DNA from: Allomuricauda sp.
GTDB lineage: Bacteria > Bacteroidota > Bacteroidia > Flavobacteriales > Flavobacteriaceae
Direction of reading: 5' to 3'
DNA length: 64,000 nucleotides
Assembly: GCA_017795045.1 (NCBI GenBank)
Contig: CP051244.1
Span: forward strand, 1,109,514-1,173,513
Shown: one piece after another, positions 8,768 to 17,625 of the stretch
How positions within the stretch are numbered: the stretch's first letter is position 1
Layout: every line of letters begins with the position of its first letter
Notes under the pieces: model-generated
What the model was told of the DNA's origin: nothing
The model's database searches: none
Seen by the model: the letters and a program-made list of their open reading frames with translations, nothing else
Translations under genes and position numbers: made by a program

Positions 8768-10618
8768 CTATGGATTGGCTTGATATATGTTGTTTTCAAC
8801 ATTTACATCGGCCATGAGCTGTGATGGATCTATCACCATGGCTTGAACGTTTTCCACAGGCATGTCCAAAGTGAACTCATAGGTTGGATATGCCCAAGGC
8901 CAATCCTCCAAGGTTGTTCTTTTTAAATTTTGATAAGGGTTGTCCTTTTCACCGTACATCATCCGCAAAGGAATGTAATAGGTGGTCTGGGAGCCGTCTG
9001 CCCCAACGACCAAAATATCCAAGGGCATGGGCATTTCACCAATGCGTTCCAAGGTGACCTTGGTTTTGTCGCCATCAGCCTCAACACTCTTGATGCCGTA
9101 ATCGATGGTATTGGTGGTCTGGGTCCAATCGGTAAGGTACCAACCCAATTGCATGCCCGATACTTTTTCGGCGGTTCGGATCACATCATTGGGCACGGGG
9201 TGCTTAAACTTGAAATCATCAAAATACTTGTGGATGGTCTCCATCAATTTATCCTGTCCAATGATATAGCCCAACTGCGAAAGAAAAACAGCTCCCTTGC
9301 TATAGGCCGAAATACCATAGGCAAAGTTGGTGGGATATCGGTCTGCATGAGTGGATTGCGGCATTTCCAGACCAGAGTTCACCAGGGCATAATACCCTTT
9401 GTAAGAGCCCTCAAAAGGGTTTTCCGTGTTTTGGTCCATGATTTCACTTTTGCATAAACTACTGATAAAGGTAGTGAAGCCCTCATCCATCCATTCGTGC
9501 TTGGACTCGTTGGTGGCCAACACATGTTGAAACCAGGAATGTGCCATTTCATGGACCATGACGCTGACCAAGCTTCCAAAATCCCTGCCCCCAGTGATCA
9601 AGGTACTCATGGCGTATTCCATACCGCCGTCACCCCCTTGTACCACAGAATATTGTTCGTAGGGATATTGCCCAATGTTGTTGCTGAAGAAGCGCATGGC
9701 GTCTTCGGTTTTGGGTTGCAGTTTTTTCCAGTTTTCAATGATTTCGGGGTCATTTTTGTAAAAGAAATGAAGCACGGGTCCATCCTGCATTTTTAAAGTG
9801 TCATGAATATACTCCGGGTCGGCGGCCCACATAAAATCATGTACATTTGGCGCCACAAAATGCCAAGTGAGCGTTTTGCCCTTGGTCTTTACCTTGGTTC
9901 CGGGGGATTCATATCCGTGTCCAATCTCATCTGGGTTTTGCAAATATCCAGATCCCCCTACAGTATAGGTTTTGTCCAAGGTAAGCTTTACATCAAAATT
10001 GCCCCAGACCCCATGGAATTCCCGGGCAATGTACGGGGTGGGGTGCCATCCCTCAAAATCATATTCTGAAAGTTTGGGATACCATTGGCTCATGGAAAGG
10101 GCCACACCTTCTTTGCTGTTTCTTCCGGCCCTCCTAATTTGAAGGGGAACCTGACCTTTAAAGGTCATTTCCAAGGTGGTTTTTCCTCCGGAAGGGATGG
10201 GCTTGGCCAAATCTACCACCAAAATGGTGCCTTCCTCAACGAAGGAAACCGCTTGTCCGTCTTGGGTAAGACTTTCCACATGTAAATAACCCATTTCACT
10301 TTCCGAAAGGGAAGCAATGCGGCTTTTCCCGTTTTCCATCATGCGTCCATCAGGATCCTTAATGCTCTGTAGTCGCATGTCCATCTCGCTCCCAGGCTGG
10401 AAAGCGTTATAATACAAATGATAGAATACACGGTTCAGGGCATCGGGAGAATTATTGGTGTAGACCAGTTTCTGTGTTCCGGTATATTGATAGGTCTTTA
10501 CATCCATGTTTACATCTATGGTGTAATCCACATGCTGTTGCCAATAGGCATTATTCTGTGCAGAAAGGGTTGTAAGTGTGGTTACAACGGCAAAAAGGAA
10601 TAGGTGTAGTTGTTTCAT
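8768..10618 (-). CDS. M1 family metallopeptidase
   Basis: Secreted zinc aminopeptidase-like protein of 616 residues. A Sec signal peptide (MKQLHLFLFAVVTTLTTLSAQ) is followed by the M1 N-terminal beta domain, an exopeptidase loop reading GGMEYA (residues 331-336, in place of the usual GAMEN), and the zinc site VHEMAHSW with H356, E357 and H360. The third ligand E379 is in WMDEGF, 18 residues after the second His. It should cleave peptides in the periplasm or at the cell surface. The gene starts one base after the subtilase gene ends, so the two are in one operon. Confidence 0.92.
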   Translation of the reverse strand: MKQLHLFLFAVVTTLTTLSAQNNAYWQQHVDYTIDVNMDVKTYQYTGTQKLVYTNNSPDALNRVFYHLYYNAFQPGSEMDMRLQSIKDPDGRMMENGKSRIASLSESEMGYLHVESLTQDGQAVSFVEEGTILVVDLAKPIPSGGKTTLEMTFKGQVPLQIRRAGRNSKEGVALSMSQWYPKLSEYDFEGWHPTPYIAREFHGVWGNFDVKLTLDKTYTVGGSGYLQNPDEIGHGYESPGTKVKTKGKTLTWHFVAPNVHDFMWAADPEYIHDTLKMQDGPVLHFFYKNDPEIIENWKKLQPKTEDAMRFFSNNIGQYPYEQYSVVQGGDGGMEYAMSTLITGGRDFGSLVSVMVHEMAHSWFQHVLATNESKHEWMDEGFTTFISSLCKSEIMDQNTENPFEGSYKGYYALVNSGLEMPQSTHADRYPTNFAYGISAYSKGAVFLSQLGYIIGQDKLMETIHKYFDDFKFKHPVPNDVIRTAEKVSGMQLGWYLTDWTQTTNTIDYGIKSVEADGDKTKVTLERIGEMPMPLDILVVGADGSQTTYYIPLRMMYGEKDNPYQNLKRTTLEDWPWAYPTYEFTLDMPVENVQAMVIDPSQLMADVNVENNIYQANP

Positions 10619-10619
10619 T

Positions 10620-12272
10620 TTATTTTGAATTGCTTTCCAAGGTCATTTTGCCTGTTGCAATGTTATCTGCCAAAAGTAGGGCATTGTAGGCATTGACCAT
10701 TTTTCCAGATTTTGAAATAGTATTGAAGGCATCTGATTTTGCAGCATCACCAGATAAGATGACAGAGGCCTTTGATCGCAAACCAGATTGCATGATGATA
10801 TGCTTTACCTGCGTGGCCGTGAGATTGGGATAATAGGAGCGAATCAATGCGGCAACACCGGCCACTGCCGGGGCAGCCATGGAAGTGCCTCCCTGAAACT
10901 CATACGTGCTGTTGGGCATGGTGGAATAAATATCGTCACCAGGGGCAAAAACATCCACGTTTTGCGCACCATAGTTGGAGAAAGTGGCCACCATCTTGGA
11001 ACCATAACTGCTGGTAAGGGCCCCAACAGTGATGACGTTGTCAACGAACTCAACAGCGCCAAACCTATGATCATTTGGATAGTTGGGGTTTTCGGGATTG
11101 TCCAGATTGTTCCCGTCGTTACCTGCAGCATGTACTATTAAAACATCCCTTGATGCGGCATATTGAATGGCATTGTACACCCATTCCGCTTTTGGGGAAA
11201 ACGACTTTCCAAAGCTACAATTGATGACCTTGGCCCCATTGTCCACCGCATATCGGATGGCGAGAGCAATATCTTTGTCGTATTCATCCCCATTGGGAAC
11301 GGCACGCAAACTCATGATTTCCACATTTTGGGCCACACCGTTGATTCCTTTGCCATTATTGCGCTCAGCAGCAATGATTCCCGCTACGTGGGTGCCATGG
11401 CTTTCGGAATCTACCTGGTTTTTGGGATTGCCGTTTCCATAAGGCACATCGGCTATGTCATAGGGATTATCGCCAACGGGAGCCCTGCCATTAAAGTCTT
11501 TGTTGAGGTTATAGTTGACCTGATCGGCAAAGTAAGTAATGCCCTCTTCCAGTTCTTCCAAAACACTGGGAATACTTTCCCCATAGGTGAACATTTGGGA
11601 TAAAATGGCAACACTTTGCTGCATTTGTTCAGTCTTGGCCTCTATGGCCAACAGCTCCTCTTTGGTATAGGTTTCTTTGCCAAGAGCTTCCTTAACGGTA
11701 TTATCCGCATTTGTAACCACTTGGAAAATCTGTTCGTACTGTTGTTTGTTCTGTAGAGCCTCCGGGTATTCACCATCCAAAAGGATGCGTGCCTTTGCCC
11801 TTTCGGATGCATCACCCACATTCAATCGAAGCATTCTAACATACTCCAATTGCTCATTGTAGGCATCACCGAGAAAATTATACCCGTGAATGTCGTCCAC
11901 GTATCCATTGCCGTCATCATCCTTCCCATTATTGGGTTTTTCTCCCTTGTTGGTCCAGAGTACTCCGCTCAGGTCTTCATGTTCCAGGTCGATTCCAGAA
12001 TCCACAACGGCAACAATGATGGTCTTGCCCTTTTTGTTTTTAATGATTTCGTTGTAGGCCTTGTCCACGCTCATTCCGGGAATGGTATCCGTAATGAGGT
12101 CGGCATGGCCCCAGCTCTTTTTCTCTGCATCCGAAAGCTCAGAGATTTTTAACGGAACGGTATCGATATTCTCCACCGGAGTGGAAACCAAAGTGGTGGT
12201 AGCGCCACAACCCATCAAAAACATTGATGCGGATAAGGAAGCGAGCGAGAGGATACGATAGGTACGGTTCAT
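10620..12272 (-). CDS. S8 family serine peptidase (subtilase) lipoprotein
   Basis: Subtilisin-type endopeptidase of 550 residues. The ATG at 12272 gives a clean lipoprotein signal ending MFLMGC; a longer in-frame reading has a 32-residue non-signal extension and was rejected. The catalytic triad is D91 (VVDSGID), H292 (SHGTHVAG) and S464 (GGTSMAAP), with the oxyanion Asn385 in AAGNDG. About 200 residues separate Asp and His; much of this is a charged helical insertion (about residues 135-255), unusual for a compact subtilase. The Asp-rich segment near 117-127 (GKDDDGNGYVDD) looks like a calcium-binding loop. It is flanked by MBL-hydrolase and M1 peptidase genes in a tight run. Confidence 0.9.
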   Translation of the reverse strand: MNRTYRILSLASLSASMFLMGCGATTTLVSTPVENIDTVPLKISELSDAEKKSWGHADLITDTIPGMSVDKAYNEIIKNKKGKTIIVAVVDSGIDLEHEDLSGVLWTNKGEKPNNGKDDDGNGYVDDIHGYNFLGDAYNEQLEYVRMLRLNVGDASERAKARILLDGEYPEALQNKQQYEQIFQVVTNADNTVKEALGKETYTKEELLAIEAKTEQMQQSVAILSQMFTYGESIPSVLEELEEGITYFADQVNYNLNKDFNGRAPVGDNPYDIADVPYGNGNPKNQVDSESHGTHVAGIIAAERNNGKGINGVAQNVEIMSLRAVPNGDEYDKDIALAIRYAVDNGAKVINCSFGKSFSPKAEWVYNAIQYAASRDVLIVHAAGNDGNNLDNPENPNYPNDHRFGAVEFVDNVITVGALTSSYGSKMVATFSNYGAQNVDVFAPGDDIYSTMPNSTYEFQGGTSMAAPAVAGVAALIRSYYPNLTATQVKHIIMQSGLRSKASVILSGDAAKSDAFNTISKSGKMVNAYNALLLADNIATGKMTLESNSK

Positions 12273-12289
12273 ATATAAAAAGTAAACTG

Positions 12290-13156
12290 TTATTGTGTAA
12301 TGAATATTTCGTTGAAAGAGAACACTTCGTCCAATCGAACGCCTTTCTCCGTGTGTTTTAAAGAGCAAAGCTGATTATGGGCATCGTGCTCAAAGAACAA
12401 TAGCCAACCATTGTCGGCCGCAGCGTTTAAAAATGCTGCTTTTTCTTCAAGGGTCAACAATGGACGGGTGTCATAGCCCATTACGTAGGGTAACGGAATA
12501 TGCCCGACGGTGGGCACCAAGTCTGCCACAAAAACAAGGGTCTTGCCCTTATAGTTGATGTGGGGGAGCATTTGCTTTTCGGTATGACCGTCCACAAAGT
12601 GGATGCCAAACCCCAATTCCGATTTTTCCTGAAAGGAGGAACTTGACTTCTCTAGAAATTTAAGCTGACCGCTTTCTTCCATGGGAATCAGGTTTTCCTT
12701 TAAAAAAGAGGCTTTTTCCCTTGCGTTGGGTTCAGTGGCCCATTTCCAATGGGCTTGGTTGGTCCAGAAGCCAGCATTTTTAAAAGCAGGTTCGTATCCT
12801 GTACGGTCTTTGTTCCATTGTATGCTGCCGCCACAATGGTCAAAATGGAGATGGGTCATAAAAACATCGGTGATATCATCCCTATGAAACCCCAATTTTT
12901 TCAAGGAACCATCCAAGGAATGGTCTCCCCATAGATAATAATAGCTGAAAAATTTTTCGGATTGTTTGTTGCCCAGACCCGTATCGATCAAGATGAGTTT
13001 GTCACCATCCTCGACCAAAAGGCAGCGTGCCCCAAGGTCTATCATATTGTTGTTATCGGCAGGATTGGTTCGGTTCCAAATGGATTTTGGGACCACTCCG
13101 AACATGGCGCCGCCGTCCAATTTAAAATTACCGGTCTCTACAGGATATATCGTCAT
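12290..13156 (-). CDS. MBL fold metallo-hydrolase
   Basis: Metallo-beta-lactamase-fold hydrolase of 288 residues. THLHFDHCGG gives H102, H104, D106 and H107 of the HxHxDH dinuclear zinc site; VDGHTE and FVADLVP supply the later His and Asp ligands, and FEHD the last. The N-terminal portion resembles the lactonase/quorum-quenching (AiiA/PhnP-like) branch, but the substrate is not evident. No signal peptide is visible, so it is cytoplasmic. It lies 17 bases upstream of the subtilase gene and is the first gene of that run. Confidence 0.85.
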   Translation of the reverse strand: MTIYPVETGNFKLDGGAMFGVVPKSIWNRTNPADNNNMIDLGARCLLVEDGDKLILIDTGLGNKQSEKFFSYYYLWGDHSLDGSLKKLGFHRDDITDVFMTHLHFDHCGGSIQWNKDRTGYEPAFKNAGFWTNQAHWKWATEPNAREKASFLKENLIPMEESGQLKFLEKSSSSFQEKSELGFGIHFVDGHTEKQMLPHINYKGKTLVFVADLVPTVGHIPLPYVMGYDTRPLLTLEEKAAFLNAAADNGWLLFFEHDAHNQLCSLKHTEKGVRLDEVFSFNEIFITQ

Positions 13157-13355
13157 TCAGAAAACAAATGGCATGCAAAATAAGAAAAGCCCAATGCATA
13201 AAGTTAAAAAATACGGTTTTATTGGCCCTATTTTAACAAATAGGAAGAATTAAAGGGTTATCCGAATTAAATGCCAGCAACAAAAAATTTATCCCATTTG
13301 CCATATGGGGTAAATTCTAAAAGAAAAGCAGTAAATTTCAAAAAAACTAAGACCC

Positions 13356-15194
13356 ATGCTTGAACTTGCGGGAATCATTATTCTTGGCATCATTGCACAG
13401 TGGGTGGCCTGGCGGTTTAAACTTCCGGCCATTTTGCCCCTGATACTCATAGGATTGCTGGTAGGACCTGTATCCACCCTGTATACCGAAGACGGCTCAA
13501 AACTCATAGAACCCATATGGAATGGTGAAAAAGGATTGTTCCCCGGAGAAGGACTTTATTATTTTGTTTCCTTGGCGATCAGTGTGATTCTGTTTGAGGG
13601 AGGTCTTACCTTAAAACGGGCCGAAATATCCAATGTGGGTCCGGTAATCACCAAGTTGATTACCATAGGGACCGTGGTCACATTTTTTGGAGCTGGAGTG
13701 GCCACCCATTATATTTTTGGGCTTACATGGCAGATTTCATTCCTTTTTTCCGCATTGATCATTGTTACGGGCCCTACGGTTATTACCCCAATTCTTAGGA
13801 ACATACCTTTAAAAAAGGACGTTTCGGCCGTATTGAAATGGGAAGGAATCTTAATCGACCCAATCGGGGCATTGGTTGCGGTTTTGGTGTTTGAGTTCAT
13901 CAGTGTTGGTGAGGGATCTACCTTTACCCAAACCGCATTGATCGAGTTTGGTAAGATTCTACTGTTCGGGACCACCTTTGGGTTTACTTTTGCCCATGCA
14001 TTGGCTTTTGCCATAAAAAAGAACTTTATCCCCCATTATTTGTTGAATGTGGTTTCCCTGTCTACGGTGTTGCTCGTATATGTGGAGTCCGATCTTTTTG
14101 CCCATGAATCGGGGCTGTTGGCGGTGGTGGTCATGGGAATGGTCATGGGGAACATGAACCTGCCCAATCTTAAGGAGCTGTTATATTTTAAGGAGTCGTT
14201 GAGTGTGCTGCTCATTTCCATACTTTTTATACTGTTGTCCGCCAATATCAACATTGCCGATATGGAACTGATCATGAACTGGAACACGGTCGCTCTTTTT
14301 GCCGTGGTGGTTTTTATCATACGGCCGTTGGGGGTTTTCCTGAGTGCTCAGGGGTCCAATTTAAAGCTCAACGAGAAACTCTTCATTGGCTGGGTGGGTC
14401 CAAGGGGTATCGTGGCCGCGGGTATTGCCTCCCTGTTTGGGTCTAAGTTGCTGGCCAAAGGAGAACCCGGCGCGGAATACATTACCCCATTGGTCTTTAT
14501 GATTGTTTTGGGAACAGTATTGCTGAACGCTACCACGGCAAGGCTTTTTGCCAAATTGGTTGGGGTGTTCCTAAAAAAATCGGAAGGCATTTTAATTATA
14601 GGAGCTTCCAGATTATCCAGGATCATTGGAAACTATTTACGGAAGAACAACAGGCATGTGGTGCTGATAGACAACAACCAAACCAATGTGGACAAGGCCA
14701 AAAAACTGGGACTGGACGCCATTACCGCCAATATATTTTCGGACACCCTGACAGATAATATTGAGTTGAACGATATGGGATATCTTATGGCCCTGACCGG
14801 AAACTCGGACATTAACAAGTTTGCCATAGACAAGTTCCAAAAGCAGTTTGGTGAAAATGGAGCCTTCCGCTTGGTGAATACCGAAGAGGTGAACAATCCG
14901 GATGTCAACCCCAAGGAAGGATTGTTTTCCCATACCGATGACTTCATCAAACTTATGGATACGGTGCGAAAGTATCCTGCCATTCATGAAATTGATTTGA
15001 AGGACAAAGCACATTACGACAGTTTGATAGACATTACCCAACAGGAGAATGACATCATTCCCGTATTTACCAAATCGCCCAACGGAAGCATAGAAATCAT
15101 GCCCGCCAACAGTAAGGACTTTGAGCCCAAGGGCGACGGGTACAAACTGGTCTATTTGGGAAAACGCTTTTCAACAGAGAAAGAACCGTCCTAA
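13356..15194 (+). CDS. Cation:proton antiporter with RCK/TrkA-N domain
   Basis: CPA1/NhaP-type sodium(or potassium)/proton antiporter of 612 residues. About twelve transmembrane segments fill residues 1-400, including ILFEGGLTL, GPTVITPILR and DPIGALVAVL motifs typical of the ion-exchange core. A cytoplasmic TrkA-N (RCK, NAD-binding) domain begins with ILIIGASRLSRIIGNYL near residue 408. It would exchange cytoplasmic cations for protons, with activity gated by nucleotide. The gene stands alone; a 199-base intergenic region separates it from the divergent MBL gene, and direct repeats follow it. Confidence 0.9.
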   Translation: MLELAGIIILGIIAQWVAWRFKLPAILPLILIGLLVGPVSTLYTEDGSKLIEPIWNGEKGLFPGEGLYYFVSLAISVILFEGGLTLKRAEISNVGPVITKLITIGTVVTFFGAGVATHYIFGLTWQISFLFSALIIVTGPTVITPILRNIPLKKDVSAVLKWEGILIDPIGALVAVLVFEFISVGEGSTFTQTALIEFGKILLFGTTFGFTFAHALAFAIKKNFIPHYLLNVVSLSTVLLVYVESDLFAHESGLLAVVVMGMVMGNMNLPNLKELLYFKESLSVLLISILFILLSANINIADMELIMNWNTVALFAVVVFIIRPLGVFLSAQGSNLKLNEKLFIGWVGPRGIVAAGIASLFGSKLLAKGEPGAEYITPLVFMIVLGTVLLNATTARLFAKLVGVFLKKSEGILIIGASRLSRIIGNYLRKNNRHVVLIDNNQTNVDKAKKLGLDAITANIFSDTLTDNIELNDMGYLMALTGNSDINKFAIDKFQKQFGENGAFRLVNTEEVNNPDVNPKEGLFSHTDDFIKLMDTVRKYPAIHEIDLKDKAHYDSLIDITQQENDIIPVFTKSPNGSIEIMPANSKDFEPKGDGYKLVYLGKRFSTEKEPS

Positions 15195-15240
15195 AAACCC
15201 ATATTAGGAAATAAATCCAGTCGAAATCCTCAATTTTTGC

Positions 15241-15279
15241 CCATCCGTCAATTCAAATGGGCCATCCGTCAATTCATAT
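15241..15279. repeat. 15-bp direct repeat with 21-bp period
   Basis: CCATCCGTCAATTCA occurs at 15241-15255 and again at 15262-15276, exactly 21 bases apart, with similar flanks (AAT and TAT). The spacing of two helical turns and the direct orientation resemble tandem binding sites of LytTR-type response regulators. It lies 65 bases upstream of the small lipoprotein gene and just past the antiporter gene. Confidence 0.6.
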
Positions 15280-15343
15280 ACCTATTCTAGGCTGACTATG
15301 GATACCTTCCTTGTTGATTGTTAACCAATTAAACAGGAACAAA

Positions 15344-15646
15344 ATGAGAACGGCACTATTTTCTGGTATTGTATTATGGGTTTTTGCATCTTGCTCTTTT
15401 GATGCAGAACGATTTATTGAAGAAAATTCAATTTTGGAAGAAGCTCCGGAAGTAAGCAAAAATATGGAGTGCTACTCCTGCATGGCCAAAGATGGTATTG
15501 AATTGGAAATTTGCGACCATCTGGACGGGACGTACACCCTATACCATGGCGATATTGAAAAATCCCTCACCGAGGAAGATTTGGAAGGACATTCCGCCAA
15601 AGACTTTGTGGGCATCGGATGCCAATTGGAAAACTTGGAATTATAG
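15344..15646 (+). CDS. Small cysteine-containing lipoprotein, unknown function
   Basis: Predicted lipoprotein of 100 residues. The ATG at 15344 gives the short signal MRTALFSGIVLWVFASC with a lipobox-like end; an in-frame extension to 15311 was rejected because it places 11 residues before the signal. The mature part contains ECYSCMAKDG and a later EICDHLDGTY and GIGCQ, that is, several Cys residues that could form disulfides or bind metal. I do not recognise the family. The gene is convergent with lepA and preceded by the 21-bp-period direct repeat. Confidence 0.6.
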   Translation: MRTALFSGIVLWVFASCSFDAERFIEENSILEEAPEVSKNMECYSCMAKDGIELEICDHLDGTYTLYHGDIEKSLTEEDLEGHSAKDFVGIGCQLENLEL

Positions 15647-15676
15647 CACTGAAAGAGTAGACAATGTCATCAACCT

Positions 15677-17473
15677 CTAATCATTCAACTTTAAAACGGC
15701 CATAAATGCTTGTTGTGGAATTTCCACATTTCCTACTTGGCGCATACGCTTTTTACCCTTTTTCTGTTTTTCCAAGAGTTTTCGTTTACGGGAAATATCC
15801 CCACCATAACACTTGGCGGTCACATCTTTTCGCAACGCCTTGATGGTTTCCCTAGAAATGATTTTGGAACCAATGGCAGCCTGTATGGGAATATCAAACT
15901 GCTGCCTTGGGATAAGTTCTTTCAGCTTTTCGCACATTTTCTTGCCAATGGTATGAGCATTGTCAAAATGCACCAAAGCCGACAAGGCATCAACAGGCTG
16001 TGCGTTCAACAGGATATCTACCCGCACCAGCTTGGACACCCGCATACCAATAGGCGAATAATCAAAAGAGGCATACCCTTTTGAAACGGTCTTTAAACGG
16101 TCGTAAAAGTCAAAAACGATTTCGGCCAAAGGCATATCAAAAATAAGCTCCACCCGTTCCGTGGTCAAATAGGTCTGGTTGACGATCTGCCCACGCTTTT
16201 CGATACAGAGTGACATGACGTTCCCCACAAAATCAGATTTGGTAATGATGGTGGCCTTAATGTAGGGTTCTTCCACACGGTCTACGGTGGAAGGATCAGG
16301 TAAATCTGATGGGTTGTTGACAATAACGGCAGTTTCCCTGTCCTTGGTAGTATAGGCATGGTAGCTTACGTTGGGTACGGTGGTGATCACGGTCATATCA
16401 AACTCGCGCTCCAGACGTTCCTGGATGATTTCCATATGCAGCATGCCCAAGAAGCCACATCGGAACCCAAAGCCCAGAGCCGCACTACTTTCGGGGGTAA
16501 AGACCAAGGAAGCATCATTGAGCTGTAGTTTCTCCATGGAGGAGCGCAGTTCCTCAAAATCTTCGGTGTCCACAGGATAGATTCCGGCAAAAACCATAGG
16601 TTTTACATCCTCAAAGCCCTCAATGGCATTCTTGGTGGGGTTGGCGGCATCGGTAATGGTATCTCCAACCTTTACCTCACGGGCATCCTTGATACCGGTG
16701 ATCAAATAGCCTACATCCCCTGCGGATATTTTGTTTTTGGGCAACTGGCGTAATTTTAAGGTACCAATTTCATCGGCATCATAGGATTTTCCCGTGGCCA
16801 CGAACTTAATTTTCTGTCCTTTTTTAATTTCTCCATTGATGACCCGAAAGTAGGTTTCAACGCCTCGGAATGGATTATAGACCGAATCAAAGACCAAGGC
16901 CTGCAAAGGCTCATCTACGTTACCTTTTGGAGCTGGAATACGCTCAATAATGGCATTTAGGATTTCCTCGATACCTATCCCTGTCTTGGCACTGGCCGGA
17001 ATGACTTCTTCGGGCTTACAGCCCAAAAGGTCTACAATATCATCGGTCACCTCTTCCGGGTTGGCACTGGGTAAATCCACTTTGTTGAGAACAGGAATGA
17101 TTTCCAAATCGTTCTCCAAGGCCAAATACAGGTTGGAAATAGTCTGTGCTTGTATGCTCTGTGCGGCATCAACAACCAAAAGCGCTCCTTCACAGGCCGC
17201 AATGGAACGGGAAACCTCATAGGAAAAATCCACGTGCCCGGGAGTGTCTATTAAGTTAAGGACATAGGTTTCCCCATTGTGCACATACTCCATTTGTATG
17301 GCATGGCTTTTAATGGTAATGCCACGCTCGCGCTCCAAATCCATATTGTCCAGCAATTGGTCCTGTTTTTCGCGTTCGGTAACAGATCCCGTGAAGTCCA
17401 ATAAACGGTCCGCCAAGGTACTCTTACCATGATCTATATGTGCAATGATGCAAAAATTCCTAATCTTCTCCAT
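15677..17473 (-). CDS. lepA: Elongation factor 4
   Basis: LepA/EF4 translational GTPase of 598 residues, which back-translocates or rescues ribosomes under stress. G-domain motifs are AHIDHGKST (P-loop), DTPGHVDF and NKVDLP; the EF-G-like domains and the LepA-specific C-terminal domain ending in [13 protein letters not shown] follow. There are two in-frame ATGs six bases apart; the second (17473) gives MEKIRNFC, the usual family N-terminus and length. A well-formed promoter lies upstream. Confidence 0.96.
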   Translation of the reverse strand: MEKIRNFCIIAHIDHGKSTLADRLLDFTGSVTEREKQDQLLDNMDLERERGITIKSHAIQMEYVHNGETYVLNLIDTPGHVDFSYEVSRSIAACEGALLVVDAAQSIQAQTISNLYLALENDLEIIPVLNKVDLPSANPEEVTDDIVDLLGCKPEEVIPASAKTGIGIEEILNAIIERIPAPKGNVDEPLQALVFDSVYNPFRGVETYFRVINGEIKKGQKIKFVATGKSYDADEIGTLKLRQLPKNKISAGDVGYLITGIKDAREVKVGDTITDAANPTKNAIEGFEDVKPMVFAGIYPVDTEDFEELRSSMEKLQLNDASLVFTPESSAALGFGFRCGFLGMLHMEIIQERLEREFDMTVITTVPNVSYHAYTTKDRETAVIVNNPSDLPDPSTVDRVEEPYIKATIITKSDFVGNVMSLCIEKRGQIVNQTYLTTERVELIFDMPLAEIVFDFYDRLKTVSKGYASFDYSPIGMRVSKLVRVDILLNAQPVDALSALVHFDNAHTIGKKMCEKLKELIPRQQFDIPIQAAIGSKIISRETIKALRKDVTAKCYGGDISRKRKLLEKQKKGKKRMRQVGNVEIPQQAFMAVLKLND

Positions 17474-17514
17474 ATCCATCGGTTGTCAATCCAAAAGCAG
17501 ATTGATAGCAACTG

Positions 17515-17543
17515 CAAATATAGCTGTTTTAGCTACCTACAAA
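17515..17543 (-). promoter_or_regulatory. Promoter of lepA
   Basis: On the minus strand TTTG is followed after 17 bases by TATATTTG, a full match to the Bacteroidota TTTG-N17-23-TAnnTTTG promoter. The -7 box ends about 42 bases before the lepA start. Confidence 0.7.
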
Positions 17544-17597
17544 TGCTTTTTTATGAATAAGAAAATGTGTGCTGCATATCGCTCTGAAATTATTTCT

Positions 17598-17605
17598 TAG
17601 ATTTG
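17598..17605 (+). promoter_or_regulatory. -7 promoter box for the TonB-type receptor gene
   Basis: TAGATTTG matches TAnnTTTG and ends 20 bases before the receptor ATG at 17626. No TTTG is seen at the -33 distance, so only the -7 element is supported. Confidence 0.45.
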
Positions 17606-17625
17606 AGGTTCAACCCCATCTGTAA

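Noticed and set aside
8930-9457. 175-codon open frame antisense to the M1 peptidase gene
   Set aside because: It lies wholly inside a well-supported gene on the other strand and has no family features.
13227-13244. CCTATTT-TAAC-AAATAGG inverted repeat in the gap before the antiporter gene
   Set aside because: The stem is short and AT-rich with no T-run, and it is not placed at a recognisable promoter, so no function can be supported.
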